Source: Yersinia proxima (GTDB taxonomy: Bacteria; Pseudomonadota; Gammaproteobacteria; Enterobacterales; Enterobacteriaceae). From it: 64,000 nt of DNA. The position numbers were made by a program, and so were the translations under genes. The notes beneath the pieces are model-generated. The model saw only the letters and a list, made by a program, of their open reading frames with translations, had not been told where the DNA came from and ran no database searches. The first letter of the stretch is position 1. Each line of letters begins with the position of its first letter. The stretch is from the NCBI RefSeq assembly GCF_902170785.1, contig NZ_CABHYG010000013.1, positions 62,001 to 126,000 of the forward strand. The letters run 5' to 3'. Positions 33,700 through 42,307 of the stretch are shown here, in pieces.

Positions 33700-34362
33700 A
33701 TGATGGGGGAATTTTTCCAATTACTGCGGTCGTGGCTGCCGATGTTGATAGACGGTGCGGTGACCACTGCCTCGCTGTGCATCGTGGCTATTGTTGCCGG
33801 TTTCTTTATCGGTGTGGTGATTTACCTGATGGAAAGCGGCCACTCACGATTGGGAAGAGGGTTCGCCCGTATCTATATCAGTTTGTTTCGCGGCACGCCG
33901 GTTCTGGCTCAGGTTCTATTGTGTTTTTACCTGCCGGGGGAGTTGGGATTGTCACTTCCCGGTTATCTGGCTGCGGTGTTGGCACTCACACTCAATACCG
34001 CAGCCTATCAATCACAAATCTTACGCAGTGGTTTTAATGCTATCCCGCCGGGGCAGTTAGAAGCCGCGGCAATGTGTGGATTAAGCCCGCGCCAGACCTT
34101 GTGGCATATCCAAATTCCACAAGTGTTGCGCCTGACCCTGCCATCACTGATTTCAGAGTTAATTGATGTGATTAAGGCCTCGGCAGTGGTGTCGGTTATT
34201 GCCATCACTGACTTGATGCGGGTGGGGCAGCAATTGGCATCGGCGACCTACCGCCCATTAGAGGTGTATATCGCGATTGCGTTGTCTTATCTGGTGCTGA
34301 CCAGCTTGCTGGCACTGTTAGGCAACTATGTTGAACGGCGCTGGCATAAGGAGAGCCGATGA
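33700..34362 (+). CDS. Amino-acid ABC permease (HisQ/GlnP type) 1
   Basis: 220 aa with about five transmembrane helices and the HisMQ core: LYISLFRGTPVLAQVLL (RGTP motif) and the EAA loop GQLEAAAMCGLSPRQTLWHIQIPQ. It forms a channel with the next permease, whose start overlaps its stop by four bases. Confidence 0.92.
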   Translation: MMGEFFQLLRSWLPMLIDGAVTTASLCIVAIVAGFFIGVVIYLMESGHSRLGRGFARIYISLFRGTPVLAQVLLCFYLPGELGLSLPGYLAAVLALTLNTAAYQSQILRSGFNAIPPGQLEAAAMCGLSPRQTLWHIQIPQVLRLTLPSLISELIDVIKASAVVSVIAITDLMRVGQQLASATYRPLEVYIAIALSYLVLTSLLALLGNYVERRWHKESR

Positions 34363-34997
34363 ACGATTTCTTCCTTTATCTGCCGGACTTTGCTCGCGCA
34401 TTGGGTGTCACGTTGGGGATCAGCATGAGTGCGGCGATCATCGGGGCTTTTGCCGGGTTTATATTGCAGGCAGTGTGCCGTAATAGCCGTTGGTTGTTTT
34501 GGCCATGGCGCACTTATGTGTGGCTGATCCGAGGCACCCCTTATCTGGCACAACTGGCGGTGTTCTATTTCGGTTTACCCGCCATTGGCGTGACGCTAAG
34601 TGCGGTTGAGGCCACAGTGATATCGCTGGCCATTTACAGCTCTGCTTATTTTGGCGAAATCTTCCGCACCGCGTGGAAAAGCATCGGGCACGGGCAACTG
34701 GAAGCTGCACAAGTACATGATATTTCAGCGTGGAAAAGTTTTTGGCATATCCAAACGCCACAGGCATTGCGCTTTAGCTTACCGCTGCTGGGTAATCAGT
34801 TCATTTTGACCATTAAAGAGAGTGCCGTGGCATCGATTATCACGGTGCCGGAGTTGACCATGACCACTGGGCAGATAGTCGCCAATACCTATACCTATAT
34901 TGTGCCTTATACCCTGTTGATCCTCAGTTATTGGCTGCTGGCGCAAGGTGTCAGTGTTGGTGTGCGCTTACTCAGCCGTCAGGCCATAGAGGGATAA
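34359..34997 (+). CDS. Amino-acid ABC permease (HisM type) 2
   Basis: 212 aa; WLIRGTPYLAQLAVFY and EAA loop GQLEAAQVHDISAWKSFWHIQTPQ identify it as the partner permease. It is followed one base later by the ATPase gene. Confidence 0.92.
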   Translation: MNDFFLYLPDFARALGVTLGISMSAAIIGAFAGFILQAVCRNSRWLFWPWRTYVWLIRGTPYLAQLAVFYFGLPAIGVTLSAVEATVISLAIYSSAYFGEIFRTAWKSIGHGQLEAAQVHDISAWKSFWHIQTPQALRFSLPLLGNQFILTIKESAVASIITVPELTMTTGQIVANTYTYIVPYTLLILSYWLLAQGVSVGVRLLSRQAIEG

Positions 34998-34998
34998 T

Positions 34999-35814
34999 AT
35001 GACGAGTCACGAACCCATTATTGAATTACGCCAGTTAGGCAAATCCTTTGCGGCCAATCGGGTGTTGGCAGGAATTAATTTGACGGTCAATGCCGGTGAA
35101 ATTGTCACCTTAATCGGCCCCTCAGGTTCAGGGAAAACCACCGCGCTGCGTTGCATGAATTTCCTTGAAGCCTATGACGAGGGTGAAGTCCTGATCAAGG
35201 GGCAATTACTGGGTTATAGCAGTGCAGGGCGTGAAGCAAAACACCGTGATAGCGCGGCATTAATTGCTGAAGTGCGTCGCCCACTGGCAATGGTATTCCA
35301 GCAATTCAATTTGTGGCCGCACATGACGGTGCTGGAAAATGTCTGTGCACCCTTGATTCTGGGGAAAAAACTGCCACGCGATGAAGCACGCAAAAAAGCG
35401 GCCGCAGCATTGGCTCAGGTCGGGATGTCGGATAAGGCGCAAGCTCGCCCGTCACGATTATCTGGTGGGCAGCAGCAGCGGGTGGGTATTGCCAGAGCAT
35501 TGGCTCTGGAGCCGGAATTATTGCTGCTGGATGAGCCGACCTCCGCCCTTGACCCTGAGCGGGTGGAAGAGGTGCTGGATGTGATTAAGGCATTGGCAAA
35601 CAACGGCATGACCATGGTGATGGTGACACATGAAATGTCGTTCGCCGCCAAAATTTCGTCCCGCGTGGTGTTTATGGCTGACGGCTCAATTGTTGAAAGT
35701 GGTGCGCCTGCGACTTTATTCCGCCAACCGCAAACTGACCGGTTGAAATCATTTCTTGCGCCGTGGTTTAAACGGCCACTGCAACTGGATGAAGCGGAGG
35801 CCGGACATGCTTAA
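34999..35814 (+). CDS. Amino-acid ABC ATPase (GlnQ/HisP type)
   Basis: 271 aa. Walker A GPSGSGKTT, MVFQQFNLWPHMTVLENV Q-loop, signature LSGGQQQR, Walker B LLLLDEPTSALDPE and MTMVMVTHEMSFA. The C-terminal 20 residues (LAPWFKRPLQLDEAEAGHA) extend past the usual end and overlap the following gene's start by 8 bases. Confidence 0.93.
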   Translation: MTSHEPIIELRQLGKSFAANRVLAGINLTVNAGEIVTLIGPSGSGKTTALRCMNFLEAYDEGEVLIKGQLLGYSSAGREAKHRDSAALIAEVRRPLAMVFQQFNLWPHMTVLENVCAPLILGKKLPRDEARKKAAAALAQVGMSDKAQARPSRLSGGQQQRVGIARALALEPELLLLDEPTSALDPERVEEVLDVIKALANNGMTMVMVTHEMSFAAKISSRVVFMADGSIVESGAPATLFRQPQTDRLKSFLAPWFKRPLQLDEAEAGHA

Positions 35815-37090
35815 TCGCATAGGTGTTCAGGTGGCCGGTCATATCAGCCAACAGCGCCTAATGGACAAATTGGCGCAATTAGCTCGCTTTGGTGCGCTGG
35901 AGAACGGCGGCGTTAATCGACAGGCTTTATCCGTCGAAGAGCTAGATGCCCGCACTTGGCTCATTGACTGGGCCTACACATTAGGCTGCGAAGTGATGAC
36001 TGATGACTGCGCAAACCTATTTATTCGCCGTGCCGGTCGTGAAGATTTGCCGCCGGTAGTGACGGGCAGCCATATTGATACTCAACCCTGCGGCGGCAAT
36101 CTTGATGGCTGCTATGGCGTCATTGCCGGTATGGAGTGTTTGAGCGCTCTGGCTCAAGCCGGAGTCACCACCTTGCGCCCGATTGAAGTGGCGATTTGGA
36201 TGAACGAAGAGGGCAGCCGATTCTCTCCCGGAGCCATGGGATCGAGTGTCTTTGTGCAACCGCAGCGTTTGGCAAATTATCTGAATAATCAGGATGCACA
36301 GGGCGAGACTTTAGTGCAGGCGCTGACACGCTGTCATCAGCGTTTTCCACATTTACCACGTCGTGCCACCTTGCCCCTGGCGGCTTTTGTCGAATTGCAT
36401 ATCGAGCAGGGGCCGGTACTGGAACAAGCCAATCAGCCGTTAGCACTGGTGCAAGGTATCCAGGGCGTGCGTTGGTATCAGGTCACCTGTCTGGGGCAAT
36501 CGGCCCATGCTGGCACCACGCCGATGGCGGATCGCCAGGATGCAATGTCATTGGCTCGCCAGACAGTTCAGCAACTGGAACAACGAGCTACCGCACTGCC
36601 AGCAGATGAATTACGTCTGACTTTTGGCCGCTGGGAGATTGAGCCAAATGCCATTAATACCATTGCCGGTCGTGCCACCTTCACCCTCGATTTCCGCCAT
36701 GCCAGTCCTGCGGTATTAGCGCAGTTCGATGATTGGATGCAGCAGATAGCTGCAGATAACGTGGTAGTCGAGTGCGTATTCAGTCATGCACCGGTGGCCT
36801 TCAATACACAGCTATTGGCACAACAATATGCTTGCACCCAGACATTAGAGATAGAAACCGCGACGCTGACTTCCGGTGCATTTCACGATGCGATGCATCT
36901 GGCCAGTCATTGCCCGACCAGTATGTTTTTCGTTCCCAGCCATAACGGCATCAGTCATAACCCGGCTGAATATACAGACCCTCAGTATCTGTACCTCGGC
37001 GCGAAGGCTTTAGCCTGTTGCCTGACAGAACTGGCAAATCAACCCATAGGAGTTACCCATGAGCACCCACACTTATCCTGCTTGCTGTGA
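35807..37090 (+). CDS. M20 family N-carbamoyl-amino-acid hydrolase / allantoate amidohydrolase-like
   Basis: About 427 aa. Metal-binding motifs of the hydantoinase/carbamoylase group are present: GSHIDTQPCGGNLDGCYGV, MNEEGSRFSPGAMGS and VELHIEQGPVLE, plus GQSAHAGTTPMADRQDA from the dimerisation domain and SGAFHDAMHLA with the last His ligand. These two-metal enzymes cleave N-carbamoyl-amino acids, allantoate or ureidoglycine, releasing ammonia. Neighbouring importer and DUF1989 protein suggest use of a ureido compound. ATG at 35807 overlaps the ATPase by 8 bases; the longer frame lies inside that gene. Confidence 0.9.
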   Translation: MLNRIGVQVAGHISQQRLMDKLAQLARFGALENGGVNRQALSVEELDARTWLIDWAYTLGCEVMTDDCANLFIRRAGREDLPPVVTGSHIDTQPCGGNLDGCYGVIAGMECLSALAQAGVTTLRPIEVAIWMNEEGSRFSPGAMGSSVFVQPQRLANYLNNQDAQGETLVQALTRCHQRFPHLPRRATLPLAAFVELHIEQGPVLEQANQPLALVQGIQGVRWYQVTCLGQSAHAGTTPMADRQDAMSLARQTVQQLEQRATALPADELRLTFGRWEIEPNAINTIAGRATFTLDFRHASPAVLAQFDDWMQQIAADNVVVECVFSHAPVAFNTQLLAQQYACTQTLEIETATLTSGAFHDAMHLASHCPTSMFFVPSHNGISHNPAEYTDPQYLYLGAKALACCLTELANQPIGVTHEHPHLSCLL

Positions 37091-37757
37091 AAAAGACAAC
37101 GGTAGCGCGCTGGGCACTAATGCCACGTTATCCTCACCCATTTCTGTTGATGGGACGCCGGTGATTGGCGAAGTGTATACCGTTCCTGCTCGCTGTGGCC
37201 GGGCGGTGCGCTTAAAAAAAGGGCAGGTTATCCGCATTATCAACACTCCCGGCAGTCAGGTGTGTGACACCTGGTTATTTAATAGCGCCGACCTGAGTGA
37301 GTTCTCATCAATGGAACACACTCGCGCATTTATTGATAAAATCATTCCTCAGCCGGGAGATGCACTGGTCACCAATCAGCGTCGCATCATCGGCACATTG
37401 TTGACGGATACCTCACCCGGTGTGCATGACACGTTGATTGCGGCTTGTGACCTTTATCGCTATAGCAACATGGGGATCACTGAATACCATGACAGTTGTG
37501 CTGATAATATGCGCTTAGCGTTGAATGCGATCGGGCTGCGCGCGCGTGAAGTGCCACAACCCTTGAACCTGTGGATGAACACGCCCGTCAATCCGGATTA
37601 CACCATTTCCTGGTTACCGACGGTGAGCAAAGCGGGCGATTATGTTGAAATCCGTGCCGAACTGGAATGCATTGTTGTGATGTCTGCTTGCCCGCAAGAC
37701 ATTGTGCCAATCAATGGCTGTAACCCACAGGATGTGCATTTTAGCGTCGCTGAATAA
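37059..37757 (+). CDS. DUF1989 (urea-carboxylase-associated) family protein
   Basis: A 232-aa protein resembling the YcgI/DUF1989 family, whose genes often accompany urea carboxylase and transport genes. Conserved-looking parts: VPARCGRAVRLKKGQVIRIIN, GSQVCDTWLFNS, GITEYHDSCADNM and the C-terminal SACPQDIVPINGCNPQDV with two cysteines. The enzymatic role is not established to my knowledge; candidates are amine or guanidine nitrogen release. aggag lies 7 bases before the ATG. It overlaps the hydrolase gene by 32 bases. Confidence 0.85.
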   Translation: MSTHTYPACCEKDNGSALGTNATLSSPISVDGTPVIGEVYTVPARCGRAVRLKKGQVIRIINTPGSQVCDTWLFNSADLSEFSSMEHTRAFIDKIIPQPGDALVTNQRRIIGTLLTDTSPGVHDTLIAACDLYRYSNMGITEYHDSCADNMRLALNAIGLRAREVPQPLNLWMNTPVNPDYTISWLPTVSKAGDYVEIRAELECIVVMSACPQDIVPINGCNPQDVHFSVAE

Positions 37758-37842
37758 GGGTACATTGCGTTCTGTATTGATAACGTTGCCCGGCAAGGAT
37801 ACGCCGGGTGTTTGAGTTTCTTTGAGCAGCAGATATCAACTT

Positions 37843-38433
37843 ATGAAAAAAAACGGCGATAACGGCGGTTTTGTTTTATCTGATTTAGGGATGCGTTTAC
37901 GTCATGCCCGTGTGGCGCAGGACATTACGTTAAAGCAGCTAGCGCTCAAAGTGGGATGCTCAGAGAGTTTATTGTCGAAACTGGAAAATGAGGTAGCGTC
38001 GCCCTCGCTGGCTATGTTGCATCGGCTCGCCAGCGCTTTGGAAACCAATATTTCGGATTTGATGGCCGAAAGTTGGGTGGCAGACTCACCGGTGTTGAAA
38101 CCGGAACAACGCATTCGTAAACGGTTTGTGCACCGCAACAAGAAAGGTGGCATTGCGCTGGAAAATCTGACGCATCACCACAAAGGTGGGTTGTTGCAGG
38201 GAAACATTCATATCATTGAGCCAGGTGTCGCCAGTGATGGGCAGATAGAACACCACGGTGAGGAGATGGGATACGTGCTGGAAGGGGAAATTGCCCTGTA
38301 TTTAGGTGAGGAGACTTATACTCTCAGCGCAGGTGATTCCTTTTATTTCCCCAGTAATGTGCCCCACGGTTATCGCAATATTGGTGAATCAGTAGCTAAG
38401 GTGCTGTGGGTGAATACCCCGGTGACCTTTTAA
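37843..38433 (+). CDS. XRE-type regulator with C-terminal cupin domain
   Basis: About 196 aa. Residues 15-70 form a helix-turn-helix (LRHARVAQDITLKQLALKVG and SESLLSKLENEVASPS). Residues 115-195 are a cupin with HHGEEMGYVLEGEIALYLGEE and DSFYFPSNVPHGYRN. PuuR-type regulators with this layout control amino-acid or polyamine uptake and breakdown, with the cupin sensing the ligand. It sits just after the transporter/hydrolase genes and is the likely local regulator. ATG at 37843 is chosen; the frame extends to a TTG at 37822. Confidence 0.9.
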   Translation: MKKNGDNGGFVLSDLGMRLRHARVAQDITLKQLALKVGCSESLLSKLENEVASPSLAMLHRLASALETNISDLMAESWVADSPVLKPEQRIRKRFVHRNKKGGIALENLTHHHKGGLLQGNIHIIEPGVASDGQIEHHGEEMGYVLEGEIALYLGEETYTLSAGDSFYFPSNVPHGYRNIGESVAKVLWVNTPVTF

Positions 38434-38439
38434 TTCTCC

Positions 38440-38601
38440 GTCATCTTTCATGTTGCAGGTGTGTTGGCTGCATTCGAACCCCCGAATCACTGACTTGAGT
38501 CAGCTCATCGGGATGCTCTTATTTGCCGCCTGCCTGCACCACGAAAGCTATAGGAGAATGGTATATGGATGTCATCTTTCATGTTGCAGGTGTGTTGGCT
38601 G
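38440..38601. repeat. ERIC element 3 plus a duplicated 31-bp end
   Basis: An ERIC spans about 38440-38556: tgcaggtgtgttggctgcattcg arm, centre gacttgagtcagctcatcggga, and tttgccgcctgcctgcac arm. Its first 31 bases (38440-38470) recur exactly at 38571-38601, directly after the element, so it is followed by a partial second copy. It separates the XRE regulator from the convergent EF-G gene. Confidence 0.85.
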
Positions 38602-38614
38602 TTTTCTGGTCATT

Positions 38615-38647
38615 AAAAAACCGCCACTGGGAAAACTCCAATGGCGG
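38615..38647 (-). terminator. Intrinsic terminator of the EF-G gene
   Basis: On the minus strand a 10-bp stem (38638-38647 with 38621-38630) with 7-base loop is followed by six T residues (38615-38620). It lies 25 bases beyond the EF-G stop codon. Confidence 0.85.
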
Positions 38648-38672
38648 CTTGGTCTGAACTTCATAGCGGTGG

Positions 38673-40781
38673 CTAGCTTCTATTACCCCGCGCCGCAATA
38701 ATGGCATCGGCAACATTACGTGGTGCTTCAGCGTAATGCTTGAATTCCATGGTATAAGTCGCGCGGCCTTGTGACATGGAACGCAATACTGTGGAGTAGC
38801 CGAACATTTCGGATAACGGCACTTCGGCGCGGATAATCTTCCCGCCACCGATCATCTCTTCCATCCCTTGCACCAGGCCACGACGAGAGGAAAGGTCGCC
38901 CATCACATTACCGGCATACTCTTCCGGTGTTTCGACCTCGACACTCATCACTGGCTCCAGAATCACCGGTGAGGCGCGTTTGGCGGCTTCTTTGAAACCA
39001 AAGATGGCGGCCATTTTAAACGCCAATTCTGATGAATCGACTTCGTGATAGGAACCGAACGTCAGAGTGACCTTCACATCCACCACCGGATAACCGGCCA
39101 AAACCCCGGTATTGGTGGCTTCGAGCACACCTTTTTCGACCGCTCCGATAAACTCACGCGGCACCACACCGCCTTTAGTGGCATCGACAAAAGCAACACC
39201 GCTACCCGGCTCCTGGGGTTCGAGGGTAAAGACCACGTGGCCATATTGCCCTTTACCACCAGACTGACGGACAAATTTACCGTCTACATCGGTCACTGTC
39301 TTACGTACTGTTTCGCGGTAAGTCACCTGCGGTTTGCCGATATTGGCTTCCACACCGAACTCACGTTTCATGCGGTCAACAATGATTTCCAGATGCAGCT
39401 CACCCATACCGGAGATAATAGTCTGGCCAGACTCTTCATCAGTACGGATACGGAATGACGGATCCTCTGATGCCAGCCGTTGCAGTGCGATACCCATTTT
39501 CTCCTGATCCGCCTTGGTCTTCGGTTCAATGGCTTGCGAAATAACCGGCTCAGGGAACTCCATGCGCACCAACGTAATCACTGCATCCGGGTCGCACAGG
39601 GTTTCCCCGGTGGTCACATCCTTCAACCCCACACAAGCCGCGATATCACCAGCACGGATCTCATCCACTTCAATCCGATTATTGGCATGCATCTGAACAA
39701 TACGGCCAATGCGCTCTTTCTTACCGCGAATTGGGTTGTAAACACTGTCACCTTTGCTCAGTACGCCGGAATAGACGCGCACGAAAGTCAGCTGGCCAAC
39801 ATACGGGTCGGTCATTAATTTGAACGCCAGCGCCGAGAATTTTTCATTATCATCGGCTTTACGGCTGACTTCATTTCCGTCTTCATCGGTGCCACTGACC
39901 GGCGGTATATCCACGGGTGATGGCATCAATTCAACCACCGCATCCAACATGCGCTGCACACCTTTGTTCTTAAAGGCGCTGCCGCACAGCATGGGCTGGA
40001 TTTCACCAGCAATGGTCCGAATACGCAGGCCTTGGGTGATTTCATCCACCGTCAGGTCACCGGTTTCCAGATATTCTGTCATCAGCGCTTCAGAGGCTTC
40101 AGCCGCCTCGGAGACCATTTTCTCGCGCCACTCATTGGCTGTCGCCAGCAAGTTTTCTGGAATTGGCTCATAGCTAAATGTCATGCCTTGAGACTCTTCA
40201 TCCCAGATAATGGCACGCATAAGTCGTAAATCCACCACACCAGTAAAGTGTTCTTCACTGCCGATCGGAATCACAATGGGCACTGGATTAGCTTTCAGAC
40301 GATCAATCATCATCTGACGTACGCGGAAAAAATCAGCGCCGGGGCGATCCATTTTATTAACGAATGCCAGACGTGGAACCCGGTATTTATTGGCCTGCCG
40401 CCAGACGGTTTCGGATTGTGGCTGCACACCACCGACCGCGTCATACACCATGACCGCACCATCAAGCACCCGCATAGAACGTTCCACCTCAATGGTGAAA
40501 TCCACGTGCCCGGGGGTGTCGATAATATTGATACGGTGCTCGGGTAAGGTTCTGTCCATACCTTTCCAAAAGCAGGTCACGGCAGCTGATGTAATGGTAA
40601 TGCCACGTTCCTGCTCCTGTGCCATCCAGTCAGTTGTCGCGCCACCATCATGCACTTCACCCAGCTTATGACTGACGCCGGTGTAGAACAAAATGCGCTC
40701 GGTAGTGGTCGTTTTACCAGCGTCGATGTGGGCGGATATACCGATGTTGCGATAGCGCTCGATAGGAGTTTTACGTGCCAT
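38673..40781 (-). CDS. fusA: Elongation factor G paralogue (stand-alone)
   Basis: A 702-aa GTPase with complete EF-G layout: P-loop [14 protein letters not shown], switch region [33 protein letters not shown] and NKMDRPGAD, then domains II-V ending in [19 protein letters not shown] moves tRNAs and mRNA through the ribosome and, with RRF, recycles it. The housekeeping copy normally sits in the str operon with rpsL, rpsG and tuf; none is here, so this is likely a second copy. Several stretches ([16 protein letters not shown] start, [16 protein letters not shown]) look closer to betaproteobacterial than enterobacterial EF-G, suggesting transfer. The start is preceded by aaggactta. Confidence 0.93.
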   Translation of the reverse strand: MARKTPIERYRNIGISAHIDAGKTTTTERILFYTGVSHKLGEVHDGGATTDWMAQEQERGITITSAAVTCFWKGMDRTLPEHRINIIDTPGHVDFTIEVERSMRVLDGAVMVYDAVGGVQPQSETVWRQANKYRVPRLAFVNKMDRPGADFFRVRQMMIDRLKANPVPIVIPIGSEEHFTGVVDLRLMRAIIWDEESQGMTFSYEPIPENLLATANEWREKMVSEAAEASEALMTEYLETGDLTVDEITQGLRIRTIAGEIQPMLCGSAFKNKGVQRMLDAVVELMPSPVDIPPVSGTDEDGNEVSRKADDNEKFSALAFKLMTDPYVGQLTFVRVYSGVLSKGDSVYNPIRGKKERIGRIVQMHANNRIEVDEIRAGDIAACVGLKDVTTGETLCDPDAVITLVRMEFPEPVISQAIEPKTKADQEKMGIALQRLASEDPSFRIRTDEESGQTIISGMGELHLEIIVDRMKREFGVEANIGKPQVTYRETVRKTVTDVDGKFVRQSGGKGQYGHVVFTLEPQEPGSGVAFVDATKGGVVPREFIGAVEKGVLEATNTGVLAGYPVVDVKVTLTFGSYHEVDSSELAFKMAAIFGFKEAAKRASPVILEPVMSVEVETPEEYAGNVMGDLSSRRGLVQGMEEMIGGGKIIRAEVPLSEMFGYSTVLRSMSQGRATYTMEFKHYAEAPRNVADAIIAARGNRS

Positions 40782-40968
40782 ATTAAGTCCTTAAATGATA
40801 ATGGCAATTTCGGGGTGGGCGGTTTGATGCCCTACCGGGAAGTTGTTGGTTTAAGTTCAGCATTGCTGCTAATGATCACATGATCGCCACTAGTATAGTC
40901 CCATTGTTCGAATATACACGTACAATTTAATTATTTGTTCTGAAACTATGCAATAATAGCGAGGAGCG

Positions 40969-41049
40969 ATGACTGATGGGGCTTCCATCACTGCGTTAGA
41001 ATTATTAGTAGGGTCAAAATGGAGTATAGGCTATATTGCCGCCCGCTAA
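40969..41049 (+). CDS. Possible 26-aa leader peptide
   Basis: ATG at 40969 directly follows gaggagcg and reads MTDGASITALELLVGSKW plus eight residues to TAA at 41047-41049. The stop codon is the last part of the left arm of a hairpin (41042-41049 with 41080-41087), so ribosome position could affect the fold ahead of the ArsR-type gene. Not supported by homology. Confidence 0.3.
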   Translation: MTDGASITALELLVGSKWSIGYIAAR

Positions 41050-41087
41050 GGGCCGTTTGATTTGGCCGAACCTGATGGTTTAGCGGG
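41042..41087 (+). promoter_or_regulatory. Structured leader ahead of the ArsR-type gene
   Basis: Outer stem cccgctaa (41042-41049) with ttagcggg (41080-41087), inner GGCC/GGCC pairing (41051-41054 with 41064-41067). It lies 39 bases ahead of the regulator's ATG. Confidence 0.45.
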
Positions 41088-41126
41088 GGATTTCCCTGCT
41101 GACTGTCACTTATTAATAGGAACACT

Positions 41127-41474
41127 ATGATTGCAAATCACCCTGAGCGTGAGCAGATCCGTTTGGAAAATGTGCTGACGGCTTTAGGTAATCCGCTGCG
41201 GTTGGCTGTGGTACGCCGACTGGCAGCAGGGGGCGAACATGCATGTGGCACTTTGGTGCACGGGCTATCTAAATCGACCTTAACCCATCATTGGCGAGTA
41301 CTGCGCGAAAGTGGTGTTATCTGGCAACGACCATGCGGGCGTGAGAGTTTGTTATCACTGCGACGTGATGATATTGATGCCCGCTTCCCCGGCTTGTTGG
41401 ATGTGCTACTAAGTGCCGTCGAGAATGATGCGACCACTGATGAGTCAACGGCAAAACATCTGCCGGGGGAGTGA
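41127..41474 (+). CDS. ArsR-family winged-helix regulator
   Basis: A 115-aa protein: LTALGNPLRLAVVRRLAAGGEHACGTL then the recognition helix SKSTLTHHWRVLRESGVIWQR, which matches ArsR-type repressors. The metal-binding ELCVCDL box is replaced by HACGTLV, with one Cys plus another in RPCGRE, so it may sense redox or nothing metal-like. No resistance gene is adjacent on the right; the divergent EF-G gene could be its target. Function is inferred from fold only. Confidence 0.85.
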   Translation: MIANHPEREQIRLENVLTALGNPLRLAVVRRLAAGGEHACGTLVHGLSKSTLTHHWRVLRESGVIWQRPCGRESLLSLRRDDIDARFPGLLDVLLSAVENDATTDESTAKHLPGE

Positions 41475-41565
41475 GTGCGGAGTTGCCAGCAAGAGCTTTG
41501 AATCGGTAAAAAAAGAGAGTAATGTAGCACTAGGTGCTATAGCTAAGGTAACAGGATGTGGCCTG

Positions 41566-41925
41566 ATGCGTGTATTTAAAACTAAGTGGTTTGCCAAGAC
41601 AGCTAAATCTCATGCAATAAAAGATAGCGAGTTATGCCGGGTTATTGAGGGTGTTTTACAAGGAAAAGTAGATGATCTTGGTGGTGGGGTTTATAAGAAA
41701 CGCCTTAATCTGAATCGTGATCGCGCAATTATTTTGGCAAAAGGTGGGAATCATTGGTTCTATACCTTCCTTTATGCCAAACAGGACATGGCGAACATTG
41801 ATGAGCGTGAGCTGGCTGGATTCCGCGAATTAGCCAAGCATTATGCTGGCCTTGCAGATGTAAAAATTATGGCGCTAATTCAACATAAAGAACTTGTGGA
41901 GATTTGTCATGACTGCAAAAAATAA
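41566..41925 (+). CDS. RelE/HigB-like toxin of a type II toxin-antitoxin pair
   Basis: 119 aa. It resembles the RelE-type toxins of the PF06296 group: MRVFKTKWFAKTAKSHAIKD, then GVYKKRLNLNRDRAIILAKGGNHWFYTFLYAKQD. Proteins of this family usually cleave mRNA on the ribosome or block gyrase-unrelated targets; the toxic residues cannot be assigned. The start at 41566 drops a 51-codon upstream extension that overlaps the ArsR gene. Its end overlaps the antitoxin gene by 17 bases. Confidence 0.82.
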   Translation: MRVFKTKWFAKTAKSHAIKDSELCRVIEGVLQGKVDDLGGGVYKKRLNLNRDRAIILAKGGNHWFYTFLYAKQDMANIDERELAGFRELAKHYAGLADVKIMALIQHKELVEICHDCKK

Positions 41926-42232
41926 ATTCAAGAGTCCTGCATTTGAAGCTATTCATAGTGCAGCTTCTGGATTGTTCAATGTTGATGCAATCCCACAGGA
42001 AACCATGCGTAATTTTGATAAAGCCTGTATTGAAAGTGTAAATAACCTACAACCGCTTGAAATTAAAAAACTACGTGAAAGGCTTAATATTAGCCAACCG
42101 GTTTTCGCGCGCTACCTCAATACCAGTGTTTCAACGGTTCAGAAGTGGGAGTCGGGGGTAAAACGCCCTAGCGGTTTATCACTGAAATTGCTGAATGTGG
42201 TACAAAAACATGGCTTGAAAGTATTAATGTGA
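41909..42232 (+). CDS. XRE-type antitoxin (HigA/NadS-like)
   Basis: 107 aa with a C-terminal helix-turn-helix: IKKLRERLNISQPVFARYLNTS and VSTVQKWESGVKRPSG. The toxin-first order and overlap match HigBA-type modules. The antitoxin should bind the toxin and repress its own promoter. ATG at 41909 has ggag 8 bases upstream; a TTG at 41894 extends the frame. Confidence 0.85.
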   Translation: MTAKNKFKSPAFEAIHSAASGLFNVDAIPQETMRNFDKACIESVNNLQPLEIKKLRERLNISQPVFARYLNTSVSTVQKWESGVKRPSGLSLKLLNVVQKHGLKVLM

Positions 42233-42307
42233 ATTAAATACCCTTTTATATCATGATTTAAAGATATAAATTAATTGCACCATCCTTGGTGCTCTTAGAG
42301 ATAATAA

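Larger units (their letters stand above)
40782..41126. other. Divergent promoter region between EF-G and the ArsR-type gene
   Basis: The left half is AT-rich and should hold the EF-G promoter. The right half contains a possible 26-codon leader reading frame and an RNA hairpin listed separately. Confidence 0.5.

Noticed and set aside
38440-38560. ERICs considered as CRISPR-like repeats
   Set aside because: The four elements are isolated, each ~120 bp, single and dispersed, without spacers or cas genes.
39045-39458. 137-codon frame antisense to EF-G
   Set aside because: Lies wholly inside the EF-G gene, composition explained by the opposite codons.
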